Source: Seriola aureovittata
Lineage: Eukaryota; Chordata; Actinopteri; Carangiformes; Carangidae
Length of the DNA: 64,000 nt
Assembly (NCBI RefSeq): GCF_021018895.1
Contig: NC_079375.1
Location: forward strand, 4,679,560-4,743,559
Reading direction: 5' to 3'
The notes beneath the pieces are model-generated. The model did not search any database and was not told the DNA's origin. It saw nothing but the letters and a program-made list of their open reading frames with translations. Position 1 is the stretch's first letter, and the number at the start of each line of letters is the position of its first letter. Both the position numbers and the translations under genes were made by a program. Below are positions 1 to 13,544 of the stretch, in pieces.

Positions 1-3000
1 AAAAGCCTGAAACGTTCTCCTCCGTGGAATTCTAAATCCTTTCAGGTTCTCAGAGACACAAAGAAACCGTTCCACATACAGATGAATAAATTGTTACCTT
101 TTTTTTAAGCTTGCCCTTCCAGACAGCAATTCTGAAGGTGCTGGAGGTTCAATAAAGCCAAATTTCAGGATATAAATCCATGAAATATTCAAAGTTAAAT
201 GATCGAATATTTACATTTTACCACATGCCCTCATTTAGACCTTTTTTAACAGCTATGTTTTCCAGCATCTGAATGAATCTGAAAAGCTTTTGTTTATTTC
301 ATACCTCCGTTTTGGTGAGTCGTCCACCACTTTCTGAGATATCAGGATATAACAAAAGAAAACTGACTTGTCTTCACTTTATACTGAGTTGTGCTCAGCT
401 GTATCCTCAGATATCCAAAACAAGTCAAAACTACACTATCTAGAGCTCTTAAGCAGTTAATTTACGGATCTCATTTTCACCCAGAAAACTTGTTTCTACC
501 TTGGGAAATGTAAGTTGTTTAAATGCAGGTAAAACCCGATCGACTCATGTCACGATGCCAGGAGACGCGAGTGTGTTCGGGCCGAGATGGAGCTGCTAGC
601 CGTCATGCAGACTACTAACACGGAGGGCGGGTTGGTGCACAGCAGCTACCGGCCAGTTAGCATGACTAGCATTGTTAGCGTAGTCTCTGTCTGTGCTGTG
701 TTTAGCCAATTGACAGCATTAAAAATAAGGTGTAGCCAAAGAGGTTTCTGGTTCAACAGCACTGTGCTGGGCAGATCTGAAGGGCGTCACAGCACGGAAA
801 AGGGGCAAAAACTGGTACGTTCACCCGGGTGCCAATCGGAGCCGGAGCCGATTAAATACCCATGATTACTACAGGGTCATTTGACTTTGCTGTATCTTCT
901 CACAAGGCCCGGGATTGCCAAAGTAATGGGAACTAATTCACACAGTGTATGCATACATAAGCAGAAACAGCAGAATTTTGCAGTAAAGGTAGTAACCTAC
1001 CACCACTGCATGATCTTACTCTTTTGTACTGAATACTATATACTTCATATTTTATGTATTGCTATGAAGGTCTGTGTCAACACCTCTTGTCGTTTCTCCA
1101 TAGCAGTTTAATTTGAGTGTCCCAGTTAGCTCTAGCAACCAGAGTTTTCCCAAGGATCCATCTCAGTTCCTGGCTGGAGCCCAGTTTGTTTTCATTTCAG
1201 AGTTTGGATGAATTCCTCCCAGAGCCCCCCAGGATGAGGTCAACGTACAACATAATCAATGAAAAACATGATTTCTAGAGCAGTCACTGGCCTTTTGTAC
1301 ACACAGCGTAATCAGGAATTCGCTTATTGGTGTATTCCTCCGAGATGCATATGTGTGTACGTTTCACCAGGGGGGGGGGGGTCAAATCTCACGGTCAGGA
1401 GTGGATCAGGATTCAGCCGACACCACCGCGCCAGCTGCTCCGAGAGTTGAACTTGAAGCTGAACATTATAAAACCGGCCCCGGCTCCCCTGCTGTCCCAA
1501 ATGGGACGTGACGGGACGTGAAAGTGATGGACAACTTCAATTTATGAGAGAGATTTGATCTCCGACGGGCTACATGACTGATTTAGGCAATTCATTCCAT
1601 TCTTGCCTCAACTAGGTCAGACTGAGTTCATATCATGATACATTTGAAATGAAAAATGAGTTGAGCTGCTTTGACCATTACATGTCACCTTTTAGGTCAA
1701 ATAAACGTCCCAAAAAATTTCAGTAAACTGTTTTTGTTTTGTTTTTTTTATATAGAACAAGTATTATTATAAGTTCTAACTTTTTGTTTTAATGAGCTGA
1801 GGAAGGTTTGTTACCGAGCCGGAACTAAGCTTAATCTGCCTCATAGCTCCAAAAGCCAAAAAGACCTTTTTCATGATTCACTAGCAGAAATAAAGTGTCT
1901 GTGAACTCTGCGAGAAGGCAGAAGGATCTATTTTCACCTCTTAGAAGTGCCATCATTTGGAAGGTGGAAGTACACGCTCTAAATCGCATCCTGGTGAGCT
2001 GTGTCGCGGCTCGAATGTCATCACCGCCAACAACCCAGCATGGCTCTTCAAAACTCCCCTCGCTGCCTCCTGTTACAGACGCCGCTCGGCACCATTTGGC
2101 TTCTGCATCATCATATTCTTTTCAAGTGTTTGTATTTGGCTCAGCTTGTCTAGGTTACACTTTGGGGTGCTTTGAAGCACTTAGGGAATAGATGAATATG
2201 TTTTTCCCCTCATCATTTGGCATCTTTGGCAAGAGTGAAAATATGGTAAGTGTGCAGGTTGTCAATAATTTAAGAGACCCCTCACAAGAGCTTTAGCTTA
2301 GCGCTATCATCCGGACGTGTCTTTATGTTTTGATCTGAACTCTTTTTGTAATTGCTCTCAAATCGCAGCTTAGTCTTTGTCATTGTGAAAGTTTTGCCGT
2401 CACGGTCCTGTCAAGAAGCATTCACTCTCATCTTCATCTTCTGGACGTACATGTGTGCTATTAGTGAAACCAGATTATTGAGATATTGACCGCAGCTAAT
2501 TTGTGAGTTGCGACCATGTCAGAAATACTTAGACAGTAAATAACTCTGAACTGCAGATAATAAGCCCTAAGTTCCCTTCTTACAGCAACACTACTGTCTG
2601 AGCTGCTTAACTCAATTACTGCAACATATTTCTGCAATCCTCACCCCCCCAGCACTCTCACACACACACCCCCCGACCCCGGTCCATCCAGGGCTGGACG
2701 TTCACTGACATGCATATAATCTGGAACTTGTGCATAGGGATCATGTGAGTGTGAATATGAGGTGGAACGAATTTAAATTGTAGCAAAGAGGGGGAGGAGG
2801 GAAGTTGGGGGTGACGGGTGGACATGACTTATTTCTTGTGAACATTTTAAAGAGTTTTTGAAAGGAGAAGTTAATCTTTGTTCCACTGCGAGGTAATGGA
2901 ACAAGGACGGACTTAGTTTCAAGATGCTTTTGGGGAAAACAGCCTGAGCTGTTGATGTCGAGCCATAGCAGAGAGAGCAAAAGGGGGGGGGGGGGTAACA

Positions 3001-4016
3001 TAATGGACCTCTGTGACCTCAGTAATAGGCGCATCACTCCAGAGTCAGTAGGACACCAATAAAAACATCAGTCACACACAGGAGGTCAGGACCAGAGAGA
3101 GGAAATGCAACAGAGGGGCTCATTTTTTGCCAGAACAGACAGGCTGAGGAATGCAGATGAAGAAGACACTGATATCACTGAAATAGATGATTTTAATAAA
3201 CATATTCACTGAATAAAAAAGGTAAAAACTCATGATACTGGCAGGTTGAATATACAAAATGTATTCTACATGACTCAAAAATACCATTTTTTAAAGGATA
3301 ATTGAAGACAGACTTTTTATGTGTATATATATATATATATACACATAATCATTATGGCCATTATTATTATGAGCCAGATTATATCAGTGGCCATGCACCG
3401 TACTGTAATAATTAAATATTTCAGTCAGCTGGCACAGCCACTATGAAAACAACACATTTTTGCAGTAATTGCAAATTGACTTTTCAATATTTGTTTGCTT
3501 TGGCACTACGACTCCAGTCAGCCCCAGTGGGTTTGTTTTAACATCATAATTTAATGGGGCGTACAAGTACAAATAAAGGGTTTGGTGAGTGACGGCTGTG
3601 TGGCCGTACATGTGGACATGGTGAATATGCAAAGGGCAACCATTTCTTCTTAGGAGAGTCATACAGGACACTGACACTGTGTGAATTTTATAAAATGTTT
3701 GATTTCAGTGTCAGAGGTTCATAAAGATATTCTGATGCCCTCAGTAGTGCACAGACAACTCATTTTCATTTGTTGTCATTGTGAAAAGAATGGTGACACC
3801 TGTTTTCCTTGTGTTTACTACTGGCTACACATAAGCCAGAGCAATTACTAGCGCGAGACAAGAATTAAAAAAGTGGCTGGATTTCCAATAAGTCTATTGT
3901 TCCCTGAACTGAACTTGTCCAAAATAAACTCTATTGTCCAAAGCAAGCCCCCACTGTAGCACTGTGTAGCAAATTTTTTGCCATAGTAGCCACACTCAGA
4001 ACTGCAGGTCCAACAC
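1..4016. other. non-coding stretch, no gene seen
   Basis: No convincing exon on either strand. Open frames are short and lack recognisable domains. Low-complexity tracts are a 12-G run at 1370-1381, a 13-bp G run near 2984 and a (TA)n tract near 3325-3340. A frame opening at 587 runs 92 codons but matches nothing I know and has no supporting splice context. Probably intergenic or intronic. Confidence 0.6.
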
Positions 4017-4090
4017 AGTCTCGCATCAGTTCGTGTCCAGGAACACGTAGATTACATTTCATGTACCTAGACACAAACTGACTTGAGACC
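4017..4090. repeat. fold-back (MITE-like) inverted repeat
   Basis: Two 25-nt arms, 4017-4041 and 4066-4090, are reverse complements at 19 of 25 positions around a 24-nt loop. The conserved core is CAGTT(C/T)GTGTC. The compact hairpin resembles a short MITE or transposon-end fragment, a type I recall from fish genomes. No target-site duplication was identified. Confidence 0.5.
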
Positions 4091-6059
4091 GGATTGGCAG
4101 GTTACATGAAATTTAAGAAATAGCTGTAAAACGAAGAATACGTTTTGAAAGACAAAAACATCAATCACTCTCTGCCATTACTTCCAGCAAAAAGTCTCAA
4201 AGAGCCGTTAAGATTTTCTGTTATTATTTTTGTGCTATTTGTGTGTGGGGGCCAGAGAAGGACTCTTACGCTCAAGGGCCCAACAAGGCCTTAAAAAAAT
4301 CTTTTGGCATATTGTGCAGCCAGTGAGCAACTCTTATTGGAATTAAGTGGGGCCATCTGGGAACACGGTTTCTATTTCTCACAACTATCAATGTTCAGTG
4401 ACTGTCTGCTCGACTTTCTCTCTTCCCACCAGGCATGTGTGACCTCTGCAAATTGCAGCTGGTAAGATGGCACCACAATCTTAGATTTAAAAACAACTGA
4501 TCCCAGTCAGTACACGGCCAACCAGAATCTTTTTGTGACAGTAGTTGTGTCCTTGGTGCTGGGATTGGCTTCTCGGGTAGAATGTAAACAAGAAGAAATT
4601 TCTTGATACAGTCAGACTATTATCACCAAGTTGACTACCTAAAGGTGAAGGAAACACTGTGGTCATCCCGACTTAAGTGAAGGTCAGGGAACAGGAATGT
4701 CTTGGTTAAGGTTCAAGAAAGATCACATTTGTGGCTGAGTAATAAAAATGTCAACACTGTCTAGTAGTTTGAGACAAGATGTGAACCTAGGACAACAGCG
4801 TTAAAGCCAAACACCTAGGGATCCATTCATCACCATCATCTCCACATCCTTAATTCTGGCTGCACGCTACTTCTGCACTACTAGATCACGCCACATCCGG
4901 CTTTGCCACTAAAGATACTGGCTCGCTGGTACAGTTCTGCATGTGCGCATGACTGATGTGTCGCAGAGTTTGCCGTGTGTGCTTAGAGGAAACGAAGAGT
5001 ACCCCAGGGCTCTGTTCTCGGCCTGGCTCAGACTCCGGGGGAGGGGGGGGGTGGGGGTGGGGGGTTGTCTCTACAAAGTCTGGAATAACAATTCCCAGCG
5101 ACCTGCAAACAGCCAAAAGCAATACAGCCACAAGGAAACCCTGGCCACTCTCCAACGCAAACACTTCAAATGAGCAATGTGTTAAAAACCATGCAAGAGG
5201 TGGCTTACACCCATTAATTAATGTGCTCGGTTTTCAAAGGGAGTGAGTGACGTGTCATTTAAAATACACAATATATTACGCTTAGCAAACACAATGTGGG
5301 TGAGTGATGGGAGATACAGAAAAGCCTGCAAATATCCCAACTCAGCAGTTCAGCTGATGGAAAACTTCATCCTCCTTTGTTTGATTGCCTTTATGTGATT
5401 TGATTTATACATCACAGGTCTCTCTCGCTGAAAAATATTTACACAGGAAGAACAAGATTATCAAAGCAATAGATAGTCAACTCTGACACTCCGGCACTTC
5501 TTGAGAGTCTCAGAAGGAGTTTAACAATACCGATAATGCAGAAGCGTTGGATGAATGTAGTTTTGATGAGCAGTGATGCTAAACAAATGGACTCTGTGAA
5601 CTGAAAATCGCATCAAACAAAAAAAGGTCCATGCATCATGCATGAGGAGTAAAAAGAGAGACTGATGTGGAGCGTTTGAAGAACAAGGTGGGGGCCTATG
5701 GGGAGTCTCCATAAACATAATCTCCTGGGAATATTTACATCTGATAATTCCTTTTACGAATTACATGTCAATTCAAAGAGAAATCTATCAGAAGCTGTGG
5801 ATAAAATGCAGTGATTCTTATTACTCTGTCTCCGAGTCAACTTTAGATGACCGTCGGACAGGCAATGTCATTGGGAAACCAAAAGCAATCAGTAAATACC
5901 ATCGAGGCAGCATTTGGGAAGAAAGAAAAGAAGAAGAAAGGAAAAGCTTCAAAAAGGATTTTCAAGTCACACAATATTCTTTTCACAAGTAAAACATTCT
6001 CAATTCAAGAATTTACTAGCTTACATATATAGTTTGTGAACTTAGAGTTGATTGCTGTC
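4091..6059. other. non-coding stretch, no gene seen
   Basis: No exon recognised. A G/T-rich tract at about 5038-5066 generates spurious open frames on both strands. The rest is AT-rich unique-looking sequence. Confidence 0.5.
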
Positions 6060-6150
6060 TTTAAAGGAGCCATTTGTAAGTTTTGCTAATGCTACATAGC
6101 CAATATTAGCATCAGCAGCACCTTTTGAAGTTCTTATCTTTGTGGTACTC
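6060..6150 (+). repeat. end of a TTAA-flanked MITE-like repeat (partial)
   Basis: Starts with TTAAAGGAGC and continues through TTTTGCTAATGCTACATAGC, the same terminal sequence found inverted at the right end of the element at 20495-21054. A matching opposite end is not visible nearby, so this is a partial or decayed copy. TTAA next to the terminus would fit a piggyBac-type non-autonomous element; that assignment is inference. Confidence 0.4.
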
Positions 6151-7165
6151 TACTCTGTAAATCACTTAGAGTTTAAATACTTTACTTTAAATAAGTACTA
6201 TATACGTAAAGTTGTTATTGGTAAACTTAGGATGTACGCTTTAAATTGTGGATTTCAAACTATTGTGATTGTGTATTTCACCTTTCACTACTAGTTGCTT
6301 GTAATGTTGCTGATGTAGCAAATCAACTAGTTTCTTCAATTCCCCTTTTTTCAGTAACATTCTTAAAATGTGAATGAAAGTGTGTAACATCAATCTTTCA
6401 ACCCGTGCCACTAAATTATATTATCAGTAACTGAACGCTAAACAAGTTAATGTCACGTTAAGGCCCCTCTCTCTAATACCTAAGCTAAGAGGAGCTAAAT
6501 GTACCAAGTTGAAATTTAAGAGGAAAAATCCAAACTTGTCTTATGACAGGCTGTTAGAAAAGTTGGCTGATTGACAACAAAGGTGGTGTCAATCAGCTGA
6601 TGCAAAAGTGACTTCATGTGCCAAAACAAACCATCGTTCTATAGAAAACCCTCTCTTAAACCCGTGGCAGCTGAAGGTTCTGAAGGTCTGAACCCAGCGA
6701 GCTAGGAGGAAAGTCATAATGTGGGAGATTTTTTTGTAACTATTTTTTTTAAATCACATCACAATGTAAAATATCTGGGCTTATGTCCACTGCATCTGAA
6801 ATTGGCTAATTATAAAAAAGCACAAGCACAGAGAGGCAAGACACACTAATTGTTAAATTAATCAATGATGAATAATGATTTTGTTTTGTCTTTTTTTTAA
6901 CGTTAGCCAAAAAACAGACTCACTTACATTTAATGGATTGTGTAAACGTAGCGATCCAAGCTGTTTTCACTAACTTAAACGTATAGGAAGTTGACGAGGA
7001 AACAAGCAAGTAATAAAGAAATATCACTAAATGGAAATAAGGGTTTTCATCCTGATAATAAATAAAAAAATCTTACTGCATTGTAAATTGTGCATCTTCA
7101 TATGTTGAGCTCTTGCCTGTCATTGCTTTAGAATGGGATTTATTATATTTACTTAAGTGCATTTA
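6151..7165. other. non-coding stretch, no gene seen
   Basis: AT-rich sequence with short A and T runs. No RNA gene, exon or clear repeat recognised. Confidence 0.5.
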
Positions 7166-7881
7166 AGGATACCTCCACAGTAATACGTTTTACTTTTGAA
7201 ACATACCACTTTTGCTATGTTTTTGAAGGGTGTCACTATACTCCAGTTTTCAACCCCCTAAAATAAAGAATTTAGGAAGCGCTGCTGGTTCTGTTTCAGT
7301 TTGAACACTCCGGAGTTGCGTTTTAGTCTGGATGGGCAAAAACAGACTTACGGAGACGATGACACAGACACCCAAATTCAGTCCTTGATTGAGTCAATCA
7401 GTGATGACGTATCCTCCTGTGGTACATCACGCCCCTATCACATGACCCTTTTCTGTACGAAAACAAACGGCATCAGCCTCGACTACCAGTGGTGAATGCA
7501 ACATGGATAATTAATTACAAGCTTTGCTGACCTTGTTATCTTTGATAGCAGCTGTCGTGCAGTTAAACTCTGCCTTTTACCATTGCTGTTCCTCATTCGT
7601 AGTATTTTCTGCAACTGAGCAACCAAATGCAGAGTAGACAATCTGCTCCCTGTTTACACGTGCGTATGCCCAGTGTACATGAATGGTCATATGATCTGTA
7701 TTTTCAGGTGTGCCTGGGAAGCCTTGACATTAATTACACTTCTTGCACCTATCTAGTGGCTTGTGGTCTAGGGGTGTAATTCTCATTTCTGAGGCGGAGC
7801 TAAAATGCTCGTCTGAACCGAGATCGCTTTTGTTTTAAAACACTGTTTTAAATTAAAAACACGTTAGTGTGGACGTAGCCT
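7166..7881. mobile_element. MITE-like DNA transposon with GGCTACGTCCACA-type termini
   Basis: The right end reads TTAGTGTGGACGTAGCCT. Its reverse complement matches the decayed left end AGGATACCTCCACAGTAA. The same terminal sequence recurs at 40949 (left end) and 45980 (right end), so this is a dispersed family. The interior includes a GACGATGACACAGACAC segment that is also shared with the 40949 copy. No transposase is encoded. No convincing target-site duplication is visible, so the exact ends and superfamily (possibly hAT) are uncertain. Confidence 0.55.
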
Positions 7882-9294
7882 ATGACTGGTAATTCAATCT
7901 GTGGTGAAGTGAAAGAACTTCCTGTTTTGGTAGCATACTGCACCTCATCCACCTCTGCAGACAGACTTTTAAATCAGTCCTGAACCTCACAGTCAGGTAC
8001 ACACACATACACGTACTCGATGCTTTATTTGTATCACCGAAACCCACACATACACTCACACAGAGAGGGCACATGCAACATCTGTCTGGCTCCCTAGGCA
8101 AGCAGCAGCCCAAGCAGACATGCCCAATAAAATATGCATGACACGCTAGCATGTGATATGTCAAAAACTAAAAAAAAAAAAAAAAACATCCACTTCTCCT
8201 CATCCTCCAGCGGCTCAGCTGTTCATTCATTATACATGGCTGCTCCATGCACCTCCACTCTGTGCATATTACTGCTTCCATCCATACCTGCTGCATTTGC
8301 CTTGCATGTACCACATACTGTTGTTCAGAAAATGGGATTTACATACATTAATACTCCAACATGTTATGTAAATAAAAACTGGACTCTATCTCTCCTCTCC
8401 CTCAAATATGTACAGTAAAGTATATAACACGATGGTACTTTAACCTACAGACAGTCCATGAAAGCTTCTGTATTTGGTGATGTAAATGTGAAATCCAGAG
8501 TCTGGCCTGGCTCACAGGAAGTCTCCAAAATGGCAACAACAGCCTTTCAGTCTGGAGTCAGTTCAAGAAGAGCTTAAACTGTCTTTACCCGAGGAAAAAT
8601 AAAATAAAAGCAAAATGAAAAAACAACCTGTTGCAGTCTGCAAATAATGACTATCATCACTCATTACCAAAGGCGGCTGGTGTGATGTATTTCTGTCGCA
8701 AAAAATGTCTAAGCTCCAACTGAGCCGTTTTTTTCTTATGTTTCCAGAACGTTGTCGACAACAGATTAGTTTGTTTCCTGTTGGTTTTTATCTTGCATGC
8801 AGAACACTGTAGCTAGCTTTACAGTATTATTTGTCTAGCTGTATGTGTTGTTGAAACTGTCTGGCAGGGTTGATGTCCTGTATACATACGTGCTAAAGCT
8901 GGTCAGTTTGTCCTGTCATTCAGGTTCGGTTGAGTGCTCCTGATGTGCTTCCCCGATATGAGAAATAACATTTGCATGAAGCTGAAACTTTCAGTTCTGT
9001 TCCATTGTGCGACTGAGTGAATTTCATAATCTCAGCAGCAAATCTTTGAGTCTTTGACACCATGTGTGTGAACAGTGATTATGGAGGAAGGTTACAAAGT
9101 GTGTTACCTGGATAGAGAACAGAGGAACTATTTCTCGGCAGAGCAAAGTGACTTCCTTAAGTCTTGTTGTCATCCTCATCATGAGGTTGCCAGGGAACCA
9201 GTGGAGTTACTAGCCCTACATTTTACTGCCCATTAAAATCACAATTGACCATCTTTACATTTTGTTTTTGTGCAAATGAATCAAAGACATACAT
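7882..9294. other. non-coding stretch, no gene seen
   Basis: Contains an A-rich run near 8168-8187. No exon or RNA gene recognised. Confidence 0.5.
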
Positions 9295-9470
9295 ATTAAT
9301 TAGTGAGTTTCAGTGGCACTCATAGCTGAATTTTATTACCTTTTGAACAGAACCGGGCCAGCTGTTTCTGCCTGTTTCTGGTCTTTATGCTAAACTAAGC
9401 TAAGCTGACCCGCTGTTGTCTCCAGCTTCATAGTTAGGGTATGGTATCGAACTTGTTGTGTCACTCTCCT
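9295..9470 (+). repeat. dispersed fish repeat with AAGCTAAGCT core
   Basis: Contains the order TTAGTGAGTTTCAGTGGCAC, then CTGTTTCTGGTCTTTATGCT, then AACTAAGCTAAGCTGACC and CTTCATAG. I recognise this as a common interspersed fish repeat. A second copy with the same order of motifs lies at 62880-63060. Type unknown; no coding capacity. Confidence 0.5.
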
Positions 9471-10391
9471 CAAACTACTCAGGGTCATCTCAAAAGATGC
9501 CAACAAACAACCTAAAATTAAGGATTGTTAAAAGTACTGGGCAAGTCCTAGTAGCTACCAAGTCTAACAGATGAAGACAAGAGCCAAATCCTATCAACTT
9601 AACTTTATCAACAGGAAATCTAAAATTATGTGAGTGAAGAGCAACAAACATGAAAAGAATAACACAGGTATGCACCCACAGATCTGACAGATCTGCCCAA
9701 TGTGGTAAAAGTGGAAGTCCACTCCCTGCAGCATGTCTTCCTTTGCTGAGGCACTGGGGGAAGAGTGTGGAGACAGTATGGGATATGACAGCTTTTATTC
9801 CTGGGCCTCATTTGTTTGCTGCTCATGTTAACATCAGCTGGTGCAAGGTATTATTTGACTCAGAGCCAAAGCCTCGGTGACTCGCTCAGTTGAGTTCTCG
9901 CAGGCACAAACACCTCTTCCTCTCTTTCCCTCTCCTTATTTATAATTTGCATTTTTAAAGTCCATGTTACGTCTTTCAGATGAATCAACCCGTCGCTTAA
10001 ATGAGCCCAGAGTCAAGACAGGTAACACATTTGTCAGGATTCTCGACATTTATCCTTAAGCTACTTAGTTACGTACTTAACATCTCGTTTTTGATTCTTC
10101 TCTTCGTCAACTAATGAGAAAATGACCATTTTGTGTCAGATATTTGACAGAAAAATCTCAGAGGGGAAAATATTTCAGCCCAACTCAGACAGGTGTTACA
10201 TTTGACTTACAACGCCGAGCTGCAAGTGTTGCATCATGTTGTGAACGTTATGATTCATACAAGTGGAATGGGAGTAGGAATTTCTCATGTTTTTTTTTTT
10301 TCATCTTGCTATCTAAAAGTGGATATCTACCATGGACCTTCTGGAAAATTAGGTTTGTGTCGTTGCTTTGGGGAACATGTCTGCACCTTTC

Positions 10392-10393
<2 letters not shown>
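9471..10393. other. non-coding stretch, no gene seen
   Basis: Unique-looking sequence with no recognised exon. It ends at the (TG)n tract. Confidence 0.5.

Positions 10394-10440
<47 letters not shown>
10394..10440. repeat. (TG)n microsatellite
   Basis: Uninterrupted TG dinucleotide run of about 47 bp. It forms the left border of the TTAGGG-rich dispersed repeat that follows. Confidence 0.95.
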
Positions 10441-10444
<4 letters not shown>

Positions 10445-10980
10445 GTCAATGCAACATAGTGAGGACCAAAAAGTATTTTCCTAACAGAGTGAGAACCTTA
10501 TGGGTAAGTTAGGACGTTTTGTCCGGTCCCCACTTACTGACACAGGGCTGTTTCAGGGTTAAGACTTCATTTTAGGGTTAGGATTAGAATTAGGTTTAGT
10601 TTCTGGATAGTGTAAGGGAGTTAGGCCTTCAGTTGTGATTGTTAAAGTTAGGGTAAGGGGCTAGGGAATGCATTATGTCAATGAGTGTCTGCACAAAGAT
10701 AGTGTGTGTGTGTTTGTGTGTGTGTGGGCTTGTTTTACAATATTTGAGGGGACCACTGTGTTTTTGGGGTCCGACAGCTTTGCGGGAAGAAAAATGCAGG
10801 ACCCCACAAGTTTAAATGGTTGTTTGAGGGTTGATACTTGGTTTTAGGGTTCAGGTTAGAATTAGGGTTGGGGTTAGACATCCACTTCTGGTGGTTAAAG
10901 TTAGGGCAAGGGGCTAGGGAATGCATCATGTCAACGATAAGTCCCCGCAAAGCTAGATGTACAAGGGTGTGTGAGTGTAA
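10441..10980 (+). repeat. two tandem copies of a GTGAGGACC/TTAGGG-rich dispersed repeat
   Basis: Copy one (10441-10690) has ATGCAACATAGTGAGGACC, GTCCCCACTTACTGACACAGG, degenerate GGTTAGG motifs, then AGGGAATGCATTATGTCAAT. Copy two (about 10720-10975) repeats the order: GAGGGGACCACTGTG, GGTTTTAGGGTT, GGGAATGCATCATGTCAAC. Related sequence with GTGGGGACC and GGGGACAAAAAGC recurs at 32640-33115 and 41690-41815. It resembles a (GT)n-associated interspersed repeat widely seen in fish. The TTAGGG-like motifs are degenerate and are not a telomere. Confidence 0.65.
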
Positions 10981-11173
10981 GGAAATAGACAAAAATAAAA
11001 TATAACCTGTTTCCCTTCATGAATAACATTTTATTTGAATGATAAAACGCAGTCATCAACAATTAGCACGTCAATTTATAATAAAATGATTGCACCAAAT
11101 TATATTAAACTCCAGTGGAAGATTAAAATGTCAATAATGAGCTCACCAAGTGAAAAGCATAAATATATTTGTG

Positions 11174-11223
<50 letters not shown>

Positions 11224-13150
11224 TCCATTGTTGGTGTTCTAGAGGGAAATAAACTCTAAACATGACAGACATGCGGCAATAAATACCAAAGAAAATGAAA
11301 CAACCATATCCTGTTACTTAAAAATAAACTGTCCTCAACGCTCTGTCAAAGCATGACACATGTGCACTCAAGATATCAAAGGAGAGGCTGAGCATTACTC
11401 ATCAGCCAATAACATGTGTGGGTAAACTGGGGTCAAAGGTTGCAGGAGGCAGAGGTCCAACCATAATCCTCTCATAAATATACATAACCGACGATGGACA
11501 CACACCTCAGTCAAATGGGCTGGAGGTCACTGTTTTTGTAAGAGGTATTTTGTTTAAAATGTTGGTAAGTAATCAAAGAAGACATTGTGTAGAGGTGAAT
11601 TGTTTATATTTTTTCAACTTTTAAATCAAAGTCTGCATAGAAATTGAACACAAAATTATTTGAAAGAATATCACCCTGGAAAATAAGAAGTTAATATTTC
11701 TTCTTGCTTGACTTTTTTATGGCTTTAGTTAAACAATTTCTGTTAATTTTCAGCTGCAATGCTTAATACATAATGTTTGAGTTCCTTTTAACAAGGTCTT
11801 AATCGGCTTTGTTAACCTTTGGGAAAGTCACTAACTGGAAAACGATGCTGCCCTAAAAACTGTGCTCTTGCTGAATTGTAGGCACATTACAGCATTAAAT
11901 GCACACTGGGTTATTTGAATGTTGGTGCAGATATCAAACCCATATCTAATTCATGTTGAATCTGAGCTTCGCTTTAAAAGACTTGTCTTTGATTTTAACA
12001 ATGACGTCTTCATTTGTCAGTTTCTGACATCCTCTCTGTATCAGTAAATACGATAAATCTGCTGCATGTCATTTAATAGAGTTGGAACACACTTCACACA
12101 TAAATCCTGCGTTAAACAGCTTTTACTTTGTATTTTCAACACACTACGTATTAATTAACACATGGGTTAAAAGTCCAGAACAAAGCCATTGTCAAGTGCC
12201 ACCCAGTATAAGCACAGAAAGTCTCCCTCTCTGCCAGTCGCCACTTTTGCCTGTCTGCACTCTCATCCAACGTGTTATCAAGTGCCGACCGTGAATAACG
12301 CAGCTTTTGGCCAAAGCTGATCCTGTCATCGCCACAGGGTCGGGGTCCAAGATAACCGCCATGTGGTCCAGCTGTTACTAGCACTCACTGCGCCCACAAT
12401 GGCTCACTTGTGTTCCGAGCGGAGTGGGAGAGTTGTGCTCGCAGCATTTAAGCCCTTCCTCGAGGCCTCTGATTGCGTCAGCGGTGCACAGCTGTGCTGC
12501 AGAGAGCAGGTGGAGACGGACTGTGTGTGTCGTAACAGGTTGAAGGGGGAGAGTGGGTCTGACGTGTGCGTTTGTGTATGTTTTCTTATATTTCGGTTCT
12601 CAAATGGGAAAAAAAGTTCTTGAACAGGATATGGAAGATGACGGGAAAGTGAGGGTTGTAGATTAAAGACTTAAAGCAAGTAGTACTGATGTCCCAGCAG
12701 GGTTCAGCAAGACTTTTTCAGGAGTGAAATATCTTAATCCAAGTGGTGCCATGCATAATATGAGATTATCATTTTGCCCTTTTTTAATTTCTGTCCCATT
12801 CTGGGGACATCCAGATCATTTTTCCAACATGTTGAATGATATTTTCATCATCGCTCTTGTAGCATTGGCAGCACGGCGAAGCGATTTGTCAACATTAGCC
12901 AACAAAATGTCAGCGACATACATCATCAGTTATTGCTGCACACATGGAAAATACTGTACGGCTTCAAAAAGAAATCAAGAGCTGGAGTGAAAGTGCTGCT
13001 GCCCTCAAACAACCTGGTGAGCAACATGTCAGTGGCCTGATGGATCAATAATGCAACAGGCAAAACTCGAATGCGCTCTCTCTCTTTCTATGTGTGTGTG
13101 TGTGTGTGTGTGTTTGTGTATGTGGAAGGAGTAAACACAACCTAGCGATG
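10981..13150. other. non-coding stretch with (GT)n tracts
   Basis: Holds (GT)n at 11179-11220 and 13091-13113. The more GC-balanced block at about 12150-12500 has the look of conserved non-coding DNA, but nothing in it identifies an exon. No RNA gene seen. Confidence 0.5.
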
Positions 13151-13159
13151 ATATACCCA

Positions 13160-13512
13160 CGGGCGCACCGTCAGGAGAGGCAAACCAGGCAAATGCTTGG
13201 AGGCCCCAAAGGGCAAAGAGGCCCCCGATGTGCCCCTCATATCGGCACATTTTGCAATGACAACAATAAAGTCCCTTAAACCTCCCATAAAGACACTATA
13301 CAGTGCACTGCTGCTGCCCCAAACCCCTCCTAAGTGGGGCACCTGATGATGTGTGCCATAGCTAGCGTCTCCGAATTGCCTGTATATGAGGCATGTAGGG
13401 GACATCTGTAAATTGTGGCCATCTGGCCATTGTCTGCATGTTGGGGGGGTTCTTCAATGGGATTCTTTGCCTGGGCCCCCGAGAGTCTAGGATCTGCACT
13501 GGCTATGCCCAG
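13160..13512. mobile_element. candidate degraded DNA transposon rich in GGCCCC
   Basis: The left edge GGGCGCACCGTCAGGAGAGG and the reverse complement of the right edge (TGGGCATAGCCAGTGCAG) are weakly similar. Both ends carry GGCCC-rich blocks next to CCAGGCAAA / TTTGCCTGG. This organisation resembles non-autonomous DNA elements common in fish. No target-site duplication was found. Confidence 0.35.
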
Positions 13513-13544
13513 TTTTTTGTTTAGTTTTTTTTTTATGGTTTCAC

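Noticed and set aside
587..865. 92-codon frame starting at an ATG
   Set aside because: No homology recognised; length is within chance for this composition.
10441..10980. Interstitial telomere (TTAGGG)n
   Set aside because: The TTAGGG-like motifs are sparse and degenerate and belong to a longer dispersed repeat.
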